A stretch of 64,000 bases of DNA, taken from an uncultured Chryseobacterium sp. Its GTDB lineage: Bacteria > Bacteroidota > Bacteroidia > Flavobacteriales > Weeksellaceae. Numbering within the stretch: the stretch's first letter is position 1; every line of letters starts with the position of its first letter. The notes beneath the pieces are model-generated. The model made no database searches. It had not been told where the DNA came from and worked only from the letters and a program-made list of their open reading frames with translations. The stretch is taken from contig NZ_CAKZIK010000071.1 in NCBI RefSeq assembly GCF_936933875.1, forward strand, positions 6,305 to 70,304, given 5' to 3'. The position numbers and the translations under genes were made by a program. Positions 1 through 9,053 of the stretch are shown here, one piece after another.

Positions 1-425
1 CCGTTTAACGGATTATCCGTAACCCAAACATGCCAACTCCAGTAAATAGTGTCATTTACCTTAAAAGCAACAACGGCATTACCTTTTCCTTTGCTGCGGT
101 TTATTTTTACATGAATTTTTGAATCTGCAGGTGAAGCTCCAGGTTGAATGCTCACATTTTCTACAAGTCCCGGAACATCTTCCCAGTAGATAGACGCAGT
201 TTGTACCCCGGAAGGAATTGGTGTAGAAACACCATTGGTTTTTAAATATTGATAATTGCCCCACATTTCGTAGGCTTTTTTTACCGGGATATCAATCCCT
301 CCAAAATCATTAGACTTCGCAAGATCCAAATCGAACACGTAGCTATTTGGAGCTTTAGCATAATCTACAATCTGCGCATTAATGGTGGAAGCTAAAAAGC
401 ATGATACCAACAAATGTTTCTTCAT
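1..425 (-). CDS. Secreted protein of unknown function, 3' end cut by the window
   Basis: The reverse strand is open from an ATG at 425 to the window edge (about 141 residues seen). It begins MKKHLLVSCFLASTINAQ, a short Sec signal peptide ending at a probable cleavage site after NAQ. The mature part contains YWEDVPGLVENVSIQPGASP and YWSWHVWVTDNP, which look like an extracellular beta-rich domain. The C-terminus is missing, so a T9SS sorting domain cannot be confirmed. I do not recognise the family. Secretion is well supported; function is unknown. Confidence 0.75.
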   Translation of the reverse strand, partial: MKKHLLVSCFLASTINAQIVDYAKAPNSYVFDLDLAKSNDFGGIDIPVKKAYEMWGNYQYLKTNGVSTPIPSGVQTASIYWEDVPGLVENVSIQPGASPADSKIHVKINRSKGKGNAVVAFKVNDTIYWSWHVWVTDNPLN

Positions 426-723
426 AAGCAAAAAAAAATGTTCAAATTATTTTGAATACATTTTTTTACATCTTTTGTGTGTTTTTGCTTTTCTTTCAGT
501 CAGTGTTTTTAATTGAAAATCATTTGTGGTGGTCAAATATAGAATAAATGTTCAAAAAACATTAAGAAATTTTAAGAAATTTAACAATAATTTAAAATTT
601 TGATGTGAATTATATTTTTCGCACATTAATCGTGATGCCGTAATTATCTAAAAATGAGATAATAAACCCGAAAACAAAAAAAAGTGAACTTACGCTCACA
701 TTTTTAATTATTGTTTTGCAGAT
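426..723. other. AT-rich intergenic region between the secreted protein and topA
   Basis: No gene is seen. On the minus strand a -7-like box TATATTTG lies at 534-541, with no clear -33 TTG; it could serve the gene that starts at 425. A perfect 7-bp hairpin (ATTATCT/AGATAAT, 643-663) and a weak GTGA/TCAC stem followed on the minus strand by a T-run (about 675-700) sit just past the topA stop. The latter may be a weak topA terminator. Confidence 0.4.
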
Positions 724-3255
724 TTACTTTTTTCTAACAATTGTTTTCTTCGCAGGTGCCTTTTTCGTTGTTTTTTTCTCGGCAAAAGCAGTTTTATCCT
801 GTGCGGTAATCCATTTTTTTACCTCATCCAGCGAAACTTTTGCTAATTCTTCAGCAGAATACTTCTCATCTTTCTTATTTTTTGGAATCTTGAAATTGGT
901 TTTTCCGAATTTGATGAAAGGTCCCCACCTTCCATTCTCAATAGAAATTTTTTCTTTTTCCCATTGCTGGATGTAACGATTGGCTTCTTTTTCCAATTTT
1001 GCGTCAATTAATTCGGTGATATCAGCCTGAGAAAGGTTGTCGAAATCATATTTTTTCGGAACATTCACATAAATATTCTGATATTTCACGAACGGACCAA
1101 ATCTTCCGGTTCCTTTCGTAACTGGTTCTCCTTTATACGTTGCCACAGGTTTATCTGCTTCCATTTTCTCACGGATAACATCTTCGGCAATATTCTGATC
1201 TACAGAAAACGGGTCCGTTCCTCTTCCTAAAGAAATAAAAGCATCTCCCCATTTTACGTAAGGTCCGTATCTTCCAACTCCCACAGAAACCGTTTTCCCT
1301 TCAAAATCTTTTAGATCGAAAGGAATTTTAAATAATTCCAAAGCCTCTTCCAAAGAAATGGTCGCAATGTTTTGGTGAGGAAGCAATGATGCAAAGGTTT
1401 TTTCCTCATCTTCACTATCCCCAATCTGAATCATCGCACCATAACGTCCCATTCTGGCAATAACCTTTTTACCGGTTTTTGGGTCTGTCCCCAATTCTCT
1501 TTCTCCGGTTGCGCGTTCTGCATTTTCCTCAACATCTTCAATTTTTGGATGGAATTCCTTATAAAAACCTCGTAAAACCTCTTTCCATTTTTCTGCACCA
1601 TTCGCAATATCATCAAAATCCTGCTCTACTTTTGCCGTGAATCCGTAATCCAGAATTTCAGCGAAATTATTCGTTAAAAATTCATTAACCACTTCCCCAA
1701 TATCTGTAGGAACAAATTTATTTTTATCTCCACCGAATTTTTCGGTTAAAATTTCTTTTTTAACACCGGTTTTAGCCAAAGACATTTTAACGATTTCTCT
1801 TTCCTGCGGAAGAATTTCGCGCTTATCCACATATTCTCTGTTCTGTATCGTCTGAATTGTGGGTGCGTAAGTGGAAGGACGCCCAATTCCGAGCTCTTCC
1901 AATTTTTTCACCAAACCGGCTTCTGTATATCTTGCTGCAGGACGAGAAAATTTCTCCACCGCTTCAATTTTTTTATAACTTAAAACTTCTCCTACTCTTA
2001 CTTTCGGAAGTAGTTTTTCGTTGTCTTCTGCATCCTCGTCTTCATTTTTTACAATTCCGTAAGCTTTAAGGAAACCGTCAAAAACAATTACTTCACCTTG
2101 CGCTTCAAAATGAGAAGGTAATGTAGAATTTCCGATTTCAATAACAGTTTTTTCAATTTCAGCATTCGCCATTTGCGAGGCTAAAGTTCTTCTGTAAATC
2201 AATTGGTACAACTTATTCAATTGTGCATCTCCAATACTTTTTACAGAAAAATCTGTCGGACGAATCGCTTCGTGAGCTTCCTGAGCCGAAGCAGATTTCG
2301 TGGTGTAATTTCTTGGTTTTGAATATTTTTCGCCGAATTCCGAAATAATCTGCGCCTTTGCTCCGTTAATTGCTTCCTGCGAAAGATTCACGGAATCGGT
2401 TCTCATATAAGTGATGTAACCTTCTTCGTACAGTCTCTGCGCAACACGCATCGTAGAAGTTACTCCATAACCAAGTCTGTTCGACGCTTCTTGCTGTAAG
2501 GTTGATGTTGTAAAAGGTGCAGAAGCAGAACGCGTTCCCGGTTTTGTTTCAACATTCAGAACTTTAAACTCTGCATTTTGTGATTGCTCTAAAAACTGTT
2601 CAGCTTCTGATTCCTGTTGGAAATCTTTCTTCAGTTTTGCAGCAATGTCCTGTTTTTGTTCGTTCTGAAAAACACCGTCAATTTTAAACACTGATGTCGG
2701 TTTAAAGTCACGAATTTCAAGCTCTCTTTCAACAATTAATCTTACCGCAACACTCTGAACCCTCCCGGCTGAAAGTCCGGTTTTTACTTTTTTCCAAAGC
2801 ACCGGTGACATTTCGAAACCAACAATCCTGTCCAAAATTCTTCTCGCCTGTTGAGCATTCACCAAATTTTGGTCAATTTTTCTTGGATTTTCAATCGCTT
2901 TCAGAATTGCATTCTTGGTAATCTCGTGGAAAACAATGCGTCGTGTATTTTCTTCTTTTAACTTCAGTTCGTCTGCCAAATGCCATGCAATCGCCTCTCC
3001 TTCACGGTCTTCATCGGAAGCCAGCCAGACCAATTCTGCCTTTTTTACAGCGGCTTTCAGCTCGGTAACCAACTTTTTTTTGTCGGCAGAAACTTCATAA
3101 TCCGGTGTAAAAGTAGAAAGGTCAATCCCCATTCCTTTTTTCGGCAAATCGCGGATATGTCCGAAGCTGGATTTTACCTCAAAATCTTTTCCTAGGTACT
3201 TCTGAATGGTTTTTGCTTTCGCTGGTGATTCGACAATAACTAAATTTTTTGACAT
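724..3255 (-). CDS. topA: DNA topoisomerase I (type IA)
   Basis: This 843-residue protein relaxes negatively supercoiled DNA by single-strand cleavage and passage. The N-terminus MSKNLVIVESPAKAKTIQKY is the Toprim start, and the acidic Toprim motif DEDREGEAIAW follows at about residue 80. The active-site tyrosine lies in GYITYMRTDS. Instead of Cys4 zinc fingers, the C-terminal third carries four Gly-Arg-Tyr/Phe/Trp-Gly repeats (GRYGAMI, GRYGPYVKWG, GRFGPFVKY, GRWGPFIKFG). It ends in a Lys-rich tail (KKTTKKAPAKK) that probably binds DNA. The length is normal for Bacteroidota TopA. A well-formed promoter lies 15 nt upstream of the ATG. Confidence 0.98.
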   Translation of the reverse strand: MSKNLVIVESPAKAKTIQKYLGKDFEVKSSFGHIRDLPKKGMGIDLSTFTPDYEVSADKKKLVTELKAAVKKAELVWLASDEDREGEAIAWHLADELKLKEENTRRIVFHEITKNAILKAIENPRKIDQNLVNAQQARRILDRIVGFEMSPVLWKKVKTGLSAGRVQSVAVRLIVERELEIRDFKPTSVFKIDGVFQNEQKQDIAAKLKKDFQQESEAEQFLEQSQNAEFKVLNVETKPGTRSASAPFTTSTLQQEASNRLGYGVTSTMRVAQRLYEEGYITYMRTDSVNLSQEAINGAKAQIISEFGEKYSKPRNYTTKSASAQEAHEAIRPTDFSVKSIGDAQLNKLYQLIYRRTLASQMANAEIEKTVIEIGNSTLPSHFEAQGEVIVFDGFLKAYGIVKNEDEDAEDNEKLLPKVRVGEVLSYKKIEAVEKFSRPAARYTEAGLVKKLEELGIGRPSTYAPTIQTIQNREYVDKREILPQEREIVKMSLAKTGVKKEILTEKFGGDKNKFVPTDIGEVVNEFLTNNFAEILDYGFTAKVEQDFDDIANGAEKWKEVLRGFYKEFHPKIEDVEENAERATGERELGTDPKTGKKVIARMGRYGAMIQIGDSEDEEKTFASLLPHQNIATISLEEALELFKIPFDLKDFEGKTVSVGVGRYGPYVKWGDAFISLGRGTDPFSVDQNIAEDVIREKMEADKPVATYKGEPVTKGTGRFGPFVKYQNIYVNVPKKYDFDNLSQADITELIDAKLEKEANRYIQQWEKEKISIENGRWGPFIKFGKTNFKIPKNKKDEKYSAEELAKVSLDEVKKWITAQDKTAFAEKKTTKKAPAKKTIVRKK

Positions 3256-3269
3256 CCTGAAATTTTTTG

Positions 3270-3298
3270 CAAAAGTAGATGTTTTTTTTAATTCGCAA
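3270..3298 (-). promoter_or_regulatory. topA promoter, Bacteroidota type
   Basis: Reading the minus strand, TTG (3298-3296) is followed after 18 nt by TACTTTTG (3277-3270). This matches the -33 TTG / -7 TAnnTTTG consensus used by the Bacteroidota primary sigma factor. It implies a start near 3265 and a leader of only about 10 nt before the topA ATG at 3255. Confidence 0.75.
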
Positions 3299-3404
3299 TT
3301 TTTTTAGCCCAAATTCATCAAAATCACTCCTTAATATATAGAGTAATTTCCACCAAAAATCACTATATTCGCAGACTAAATTTTTCGAAGAGAATTACCT
3401 GAAA

Positions 3405-6400
3405 ATGAAGAAGTTTAACGAATATAAAAACCTCGATTTAAATGCTGTTGCAGAAAATGTTTCAAAATTCTGGAATGAGCATGAAACGTTTAAAAAATCT
3501 GTAGAAATCCGCGAAGGACAACCGGAATATGTTTTTTATGAAGGTCCTCCTTCTGCAAACGGTTTGCCTGGAATTCACCACGTCATGGCGAGAGCGATTA
3601 AGGATATTTTCTGCCGCTACCAAACACAAAACGGAAAACAGGTTTTCCGTAAAGCAGGTTGGGATACACACGGTTTGCCAATTGAATTGGGCGTTGAAAA
3701 AGAACTCGGGATAACCAAAGAAGATATCGGAACAAAAATTTCGGTAGAAGATTACAACAAAGCCTGTCGCGAAGCCGTGATGCGCTACACTGATGTTTGG
3801 AATGATTTGACCGAAAAAATCGGATATTGGGTGGATTTGGAAGATCCTTACATCACCTACGAACCGAAATATATGGAAACAGTTTGGTGGTTGTTGAAGC
3901 AGTTATATGACAAAAATTTGTTGTACAAAGGCTACACCATCCAACCTTATTCGCCAAAAGCAGGAACCGGACTTTCGTCGCACGAACTGAATCAGCCTGG
4001 AACTTATCGCGATGTTTCTGATACGACAGTTGTTGCTCAATTTGGAATAAAAAAATTGTCTGAAAAAGTTGCTGAAAAGATTTCAAAAAAATCTGAAATC
4101 AATATTGAGGAGGTTTCACAAAATTCTTGTGGAGGCGCTTTACATTGGGCAGAATTTGATAATGAAAAACAAATTCCAATCTCAATTTTAGCTTGGACGA
4201 CAACTCCTTGGACTTTACCTTCTAACACTGCTTTAGCTGTTGGTCGCGATATCGAATATGTTTTGGTAAAAACTTTTAACCAATACACTTTCGAGCCGAT
4301 TAATATTATTTTGGCGAGTGCTTTATTAGAGAAAAATTTTGGTAAAAAATATTTTGTCGGAACTGACGAAGATTTCAAAAATTATAAAGATGAAGACAAA
4401 ACCATTCCTTATCAAATTCTAGCTGAATTTACGGGTGAAGATTTAGCCGGAACGGAATACGAACAGTTAATTCCTTGGTTTTTGCCTGCTGAAAATGCGG
4501 AAGAAGCGTTCCGCGTCATCATCGGAGATTTCGTAACAACGGAAGACGGAACCGGAATTGTGCACATCGCGCCGACTTTTGGTGCGGATGATAACCGCGT
4601 TGCGCAGGAAAACGGAATTCCTCCTCTTTTAATAAATGCATATCACAATCAAATTCCTACAAATAATCCTGGAAAACAGCCTTACAAAGAAGGTGATGGA
4701 AATGATCCAAATTTTTGGAATTTTGAGGACAAACATCAAATTTTAGTTCCTCTTGTTGATTTACAAGGAAAATTTGTTGATGCCGATGCAGAAGACAATA
4801 AATATAAGGCTATCTATCACGAAAAATTTGCTGGAAAATATATTAAAAATGAATATTATGAAGATGGTGAAATATTTCCTGATAAGTCTTGGGATGTTGA
4901 ATTGGCAATTTTATTAAAGGAGAAAAACAAAGCTTTTAAAGTTGAAAAATACGTCCACTCTTATCCACATTGCTGGAGAACGGATAAGCCGGTTCTGTAT
5001 TATCCTTTGGATTCGTGGTTTGTGAAAATGACGGAAAAACGTCAGCGTTTGGTGGAACTCAACGAAACCATCAATTGGAAGCCAAAATCTACAGGAGAAG
5101 GACGTTTTGCTAATTGGTTAGAAAATGTTAACGACTGGAATCTTTCGCGTTCAAGATATTGGGGAATTCCTTTGCCAATCTGGAGAACAGACGATTTGAA
5201 AGAAGAAAAAATCATCGGTTCGGTTGAAGAATTGTATAATGAGATTGAAAAATCGGTTTCGGCCGGTTTGATGACAGAAAATCCGTTCAAATCTTTTGAA
5301 ATCGGAAATATGTCCGAAGAAAACTATGCAAAAGTAGATTTACATAAAAATATTGTGGACCAAATCACTTTGGTTTCCGATTCAGGAAAACCAATGAAGC
5401 GCGAATCTGATTTGATCGACGTTTGGTTTGATTCCGGTTCAATGCCTTATGCACAACTGCATTATCCGTTTGAAAACAAGGAAATGATTGATTTCAACAA
5501 AGCATTTCCGGCAGATTTTATTGCAGAAGGAGTTGACCAAACCCGTGGTTGGTTTTACACGCTTCACGCGATTGCAACGACAGTTTTCGATTCGGTTGCA
5601 TATAAAAACGTGGTTTCCAACGGTTTGGTTTTGGACAAAAACGGACAAAAAATGTCGAAAAGACTTGGAAACGCGGTTGACCCTTTTGAAACTTTGGCGA
5701 AATACGGTCCTGATGCAACGCGTTGGTACATGATTTCGAATGCAAATCCGTGGGAAAACTTGAAATTCGATGTGGAGGGAATTGATGAAGTTCGTCGGAA
5801 ATTCTTCGGAACGCTTTACAACACATATTCTTTCTTCAGTTTGTATGCAAATGTGGATGGATTTAATTATTCCGAAGCGGAAGTTCAAAACCGTCCGGAA
5901 ATTGACCGCTGGATTTTGTCTGAGCTGAATTTATTGATTAAAGACGTAAAATCATTCTACGAAGATTACGAACCAACGAAAGCCACAAGAGCAATCAATA
6001 CTTTCGTCAACGACAATTTAAGTAACTGGTATGTAAGACTTTGTAGAAGAAGGTTCTGGAAAGGCGATTACTCCGAAGATAAAATTTCGGCATACCAAAC
6101 TTTGTATACTTGTCTTGAAACGGTAGCAAAACTTTCTGCGCCAGTTGCTCCGTTTTTTATGGATCAACTGTATCAGGATTTGAATGCGGTGACCGGAAAA
6201 GACAAAGCAGAATCTATTCACTTAACCGATTTCCCGGTTGCAGATGAAAGTTTAATCGACCAAAATTTGGTAGAGAAAACACATTTGGCTCAAACAGTAA
6301 CTTCAATGGTATTTTCATTGAGAAAAAAGGAAAATATCAAAGTTCGTCAACCGCTTCAAAAGGTGATGATTCCGGTGATGGATAAGAAAACTGAAGAACA

Positions 6401-6998
6401 GATTTTAGCCGTTGCAGAATTGATTAAACAGGAAGTGAACGTGAAAGAACTTCAGTTGATTAATGCTGAAGAAGCCTCACATCTCATTGTAAAACAAATC
6501 AAACCGAATTTCAAAACTTTGGGTGCGAAACTCGGAAAAGATATGAAAGCCGTTGCTGGAGAAATTACTGCAATGAATTCTGAACAAATTGCTCAATTGG
6601 AAAAATACGGATCAATGAACATTTCCAGTCATGAAATCGGATTGGAAGATGTAGAAATTTCGACGAAAGATATTCCAGGATGGACGGTTGCAAGCGAAGG
6701 TAAAACAACTGTGGCATTAGATTTGACGATAACCGACGAATTGAAGTCTGAAGGAATCGCAAGAGAATTTATCAATAGAGTTCAAAATTTAAGAAAAGAT
6801 AAAGATTTCGACTTAACGGACAGAATTTCAATACAGTTGGAGGAAAATTCGCCTTTCGAAAAAGAACTTATCAACAATAGTCAATATATTTCGGATGAAG
6901 TATTGTCGGATAAAATAGAAATTGTAAATTCACTCCCAATTTTTGACGAAATTGATATCGATGACGTGAAATTTAAGGTAAATGTTGAACGGCTGTAG
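3405..6998 (+). CDS. ileS: Isoleucyl-tRNA synthetase, type 2, with swapped HIGH motif
   Basis: This 1197-residue class Ia synthetase charges tRNA-Ile and has an editing domain. The catalytic signature lies in ANGLPGIHHVMAR. At the place of HxGH the protein has G56-I57-H58-H59, so the first and third signature residues are exchanged. The second signature, K749-M-S-K-R753, is normal. The editing domain contains WTTTPWTLPSNTALAVG and GTGIVHIAPTFGADD. The anticodon-binding domain has WYVRLCRRRFWKG. The length and eukaryote-like architecture place it in the IleRS2 group, which is naturally less sensitive to mupirocin. It is transcribed away from topA; a near-consensus -7 box (TATATTCG) lies at 3364-3371. 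Confidence 0.97.
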   Translation: MKKFNEYKNLDLNAVAENVSKFWNEHETFKKSVEIREGQPEYVFYEGPPSANGLPGIHHVMARAIKDIFCRYQTQNGKQVFRKAGWDTHGLPIELGVEKELGITKEDIGTKISVEDYNKACREAVMRYTDVWNDLTEKIGYWVDLEDPYITYEPKYMETVWWLLKQLYDKNLLYKGYTIQPYSPKAGTGLSSHELNQPGTYRDVSDTTVVAQFGIKKLSEKVAEKISKKSEINIEEVSQNSCGGALHWAEFDNEKQIPISILAWTTTPWTLPSNTALAVGRDIEYVLVKTFNQYTFEPINIILASALLEKNFGKKYFVGTDEDFKNYKDEDKTIPYQILAEFTGEDLAGTEYEQLIPWFLPAENAEEAFRVIIGDFVTTEDGTGIVHIAPTFGADDNRVAQENGIPPLLINAYHNQIPTNNPGKQPYKEGDGNDPNFWNFEDKHQILVPLVDLQGKFVDADAEDNKYKAIYHEKFAGKYIKNEYYEDGEIFPDKSWDVELAILLKEKNKAFKVEKYVHSYPHCWRTDKPVLYYPLDSWFVKMTEKRQRLVELNETINWKPKSTGEGRFANWLENVNDWNLSRSRYWGIPLPIWRTDDLKEEKIIGSVEELYNEIEKSVSAGLMTENPFKSFEIGNMSEENYAKVDLHKNIVDQITLVSDSGKPMKRESDLIDVWFDSGSMPYAQLHYPFENKEMIDFNKAFPADFIAEGVDQTRGWFYTLHAIATTVFDSVAYKNVVSNGLVLDKNGQKMSKRLGNAVDPFETLAKYGPDATRWYMISNANPWENLKFDVEGIDEVRRKFFGTLYNTYSFFSLYANVDGFNYSEAEVQNRPEIDRWILSELNLLIKDVKSFYEDYEPTKATRAINTFVNDNLSNWYVRLCRRRFWKGDYSEDKISAYQTLYTCLETVAKLSAPVAPFFMDQLYQDLNAVTGKDKAESIHLTDFPVADESLIDQNLVEKTHLAQTVTSMVFSLRKKENIKVRQPLQKVMIPVMDKKTEEQILAVAELIKQEVNVKELQLINAEEASHLIVKQIKPNFKTLGAKLGKDMKAVAGEITAMNSEQIAQLEKYGSMNISSHEIGLEDVEISTKDIPGWTVASEGKTTVALDLTITDELKSEGIAREFINRVQNLRKDKDFDLTDRISIQLEENSPFEKELINNSQYISDEVLSDKIEIVNSLPIFDEIDIDDVKFKVNVERL

Positions 6999-7059
6999 GC
7001 CGAAAGCAGGAGGCAGGAAACCTCCCGCTTAAAGCGTAAAGCATATAGCACAAAAAATT

Positions 7060-7440
7060 ATGGCAGACGAAAGAGTAAGATACAGCGATGCTGACTTAAA
7101 AGAATTTAAGGAACTAATTCAATCCAAAATTGAGAAGGCTGAAAAAGACCTTGCTTTGATTAAGGAAAGCTTTATTAATGACCAAAATAATGGAACTGAT
7201 GATACTTCACCAACTTTCAAAGCTTTTGAAGAAGGTGCAGAAACCTTAAGCAAAGAGCAGAATGCAATTTTGGCAGGACGTCAGGAAAAATTTATCCGCG
7301 ACCTGAAAAATGCATTAATCCGTATTGAGAACAAAACTTACGGAATTTGCAGAGTTACTGGAAAACTGATTGGTAAAGACCGTTTGAAAGCAGTTCCTCA
7401 TGCAACTTTGAGCATCGAAGCGAAAAATATGCAGCGTTAA
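7060..7440 (+). CDS. TraR/DksA-family protein without the zinc-finger cysteines
   Basis: The 126-residue product has an N-terminal coiled coil (about residues 10-95, rich in Glu and Lys) and a C-terminal DksA/TraR-like module. That module reads YGICRVTGKLIGKDRLKAVP. In classical DksA four cysteines (CxxC and a second CxxC) bind zinc. Here only the first Cys remains: the second is Thr, and the last pair is replaced within ATLSIEAK. The RL-A-P signature is kept. The likely role is binding RNA polymerase through its secondary channel during stringent or nutrient responses, inferred from the family. It follows ileS after 61 nt of low-complexity sequence, so co-transcription is possible. Confidence 0.85.
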   Translation: MADERVRYSDADLKEFKELIQSKIEKAEKDLALIKESFINDQNNGTDDTSPTFKAFEEGAETLSKEQNAILAGRQEKFIRDLKNALIRIENKTYGICRVTGKLIGKDRLKAVPHATLSIEAKNMQR

Positions 7441-7507
7441 TACTGCTGAAAGTTGGATGATGGAAGTTTATCATTATTCTGCAAAATTTTTTAATAAATC
7501 ATAAATT

Positions 7508-7565
7508 TGTCATTCCGCAGGAATCTCAACAGTAAAACGCTGAACCGGATTCTTTCTGAATGACA
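7508..7565. repeat. REP-like imperfect inverted repeat
   Basis: A 17-nt arm TGTCATTCCGCAGGAAT (7508-7524) is mirrored by ATTCTTTCTGAATGACA (7549-7565), with 14 of 17 positions complementary and a 24-nt loop. The CATTCCGnAGGAATC core is of the kind scattered between genes in flavobacterial chromosomes. There is no T-run, so it is not an ordinary terminator. Confidence 0.55.
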
Positions 7566-7593
7566 AACTTGTATAAAAATAATTCTGTTTCTG

Positions 7594-7836
7594 ATGAACA
7601 CCGTAATTATTTTATTTCTGATTGTGGCAGTTTTTGGATATTTTTTCAGAAAAGAAATTCAGGAGAAGTTCTTCCCGAATCCTGAAAAAAATTATACCAT
7701 TGATGACCGCTTTAACACAGAAAAACGCGAAAAAGAAAAGGAAATAGACCAACTTTTGAGCAAAATCGGCAAAAACGGACTCAACGATTTAACAGAGAAA
7801 GAAAGAAAACGCCTCGACGAACTTTCTAAGAAATAA
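7594..7836 (+). CDS. Small single-pass membrane protein (DUF6576-like tail)
   Basis: This 80-residue protein has one N-terminal transmembrane helix (MNTVIILFLIVAVFGYFF) and a charged cytoplasmic tail. The tail ends in LLSKIGKNGLNDLTEKERKR, a short helical motif (I..KG...LT..E...L) also seen at the C-termini of flavobacterial rhomboid proteases. No catalytic residues are present. It stands in the same direction as the next two genes, ending 41 nt before the 7878 ORF. The function is unknown; the family assignment rests on the tail motif. Confidence 0.7.
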   Translation: MNTVIILFLIVAVFGYFFRKEIQEKFFPNPEKNYTIDDRFNTEKREKEKEIDQLLSKIGKNGLNDLTEKERKRLDELSKK

Positions 7837-7877
7837 GGCTTCCACTTCGCTTAGCCAGACAATAAATTAAAGACAAA

Positions 7878-8075
7878 ATGGAATCAATTATTGTTCATCC
7901 AAAAAATCAAATGGAGCTTAATGCGCTGAAAAGTGTGTTGAAAGACATGAATATCAAATTCGAAAAATTTCACACGCGTAATGCGAAAGCAAATGCGTTT
8001 GAAAAGAAAACGGCTACGAAAAGCGTACATAAAACCGCTAGAAAACCAAAAGAAAATCCAGATAAAGGACAGTAA
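7878..8075 (+). CDS. Small DUF2683-like protein
   Basis: The 65-residue product starts MESIIVHPKNQMELNALKSV, the pattern of a short Bacteroidota family in which an N-terminal beta-alpha unit resembles antitoxin-type proteins. A basic, disordered tail rich in Lys and Thr follows. Its stop codon overlaps the next start (TAATG), so it is translationally coupled to lspA. No toxin gene is adjacent, so an antitoxin role is not supported. Function unknown. Confidence 0.65.
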   Translation: MESIIVHPKNQMELNALKSVLKDMNIKFEKFHTRNAKANAFEKKTATKSVHKTARKPKENPDKGQ

Positions 8076-8722
8076 TGAAGAAAATTGCACTCGTAACTTT
8101 TATTATACTTTTAATAGACCAGCTTTCAAAAATTTACGTCAAAACAAATTTTGAACTTGGCGAAAGCATCCCTGTTTTAGGACAGAACTGGTGGAAAATG
8201 ACTTTTGTGGAGAATCCGGGAATGGCTTATGGATTTCATTTCGGCGGATTAATCGGGAAATATTTCCTGGTGATTGTAAGAATTTTTCTGATTGGAGGAA
8301 TGGTTTACATTTTCAACAAATGGCTTAAAGAAGGCAGAACTACTAATTATCTATTGATACCGATGGCGATGATTTTCGGCGGAGCCATTGGAAACCTCAT
8401 CGACGGAATGTTCTACGGAATGATTTTCGACAGCGGATCTGTTTTTGATGAAGGAACACAAAGATGGATTGGTTACGGTGGAGTTTCCAAACTTACCGCT
8501 TTTGGACACGGCTATTCCCAGTTTATGAAAGGCTGTGTTGTAGATATGTTGCACTTCCCTCTCGTAGATTGGTGGGTTCCGGAAAGTTGGCCTCTTATTG
8601 GCGGAAAACATATCGAGTTCTTTAAATATATTTTCAATGTAGCAGATTCTGCAATTACCGTCGGCGCAGCTTTATTACTGATTTTTAGGAAGAAGGCTTT
8701 CCCGAATGGGTTTGACATTTAA
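8075..8722 (+). CDS. lspA: Lipoprotein signal peptidase (signal peptidase II)
   Basis: This integral inner-membrane aspartic protease removes signal peptides from prolipoproteins after diacylglyceryl transfer. At 215 residues it is longer than proteobacterial LspA (about 165) because of a loop around residues 115-150, a normal feature in Bacteroidota. Visible family motifs are IDQLSKIYVK, VENPGMAYGF and GGAIGNLIDGM. The two catalytic aspartates are D157 (CVVDMLHFP) and D191 (FNVADSAITVG). It overlaps the preceding small gene by one base. Its substrates probably include the lipoproteins encoded elsewhere in this window. Confidence 0.95.
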   Translation: MKKIALVTFIILLIDQLSKIYVKTNFELGESIPVLGQNWWKMTFVENPGMAYGFHFGGLIGKYFLVIVRIFLIGGMVYIFNKWLKEGRTTNYLLIPMAMIFGGAIGNLIDGMFYGMIFDSGSVFDEGTQRWIGYGGVSKLTAFGHGYSQFMKGCVVDMLHFPLVDWWVPESWPLIGGKHIEFFKYIFNVADSAITVGAALLLIFRKKAFPNGFDI

Positions 8723-9053
8723 AGATTAAAAGTTAAAAAAAATAATAGTAATGGGATTTATTTTCTTCGGAATTTCAGTCCCTCTTATTTTTGGCCGAAT
8801 TACAAATAAAACCTGTTCTAGAAAAAATTGTTACTTCGGAAATCGCGAAAAACTTCCGACTTGAAAGATTGAGCTTCTTCTCGGAAAAATTTGTATTATG
8901 GTGATAAAATTTTTTCAAAATAACCAATAATTGTTTTTTACTTTAATTATTCATTTAATTTCTTTAAAAAAACCCTAAACCTATAACAAAAATTGATTAA
9001 AACGATTCCCGTATATCACGATTGCAAACTATATTTGTAGCAAATTATAGAAA
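8723..9053. other. Intergenic region upstream of the export operon
   Basis: No convincing gene is seen. A 37-codon ORF (8751-8864) starts MGFIFFGISVPLIFGRITNK; it could be a membrane micro-peptide or a decayed gene end, but nothing else supports it. A perfect -7 box TATATTTG at 9030-9037 lies 16 nt before the ABC gene start; no TTG is found at the -33 position. Confidence 0.4.

Noticed and set aside
5439..5888. 149-codon open frame antisense to ileS
   Set aside because: It is the mirror of a long, highly conserved coding region; no promoter, and the composition is that of a complementary-frame shadow.
7878..8075. Antitoxin of a toxin-antitoxin pair
   Set aside because: The following gene is lspA and no toxin-like gene is next to it.
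8751..8864. 37-codon ORF before the export operon
   Set aside because: Single short frame without promoter or known motif; mentioned only in the intergenic entry.
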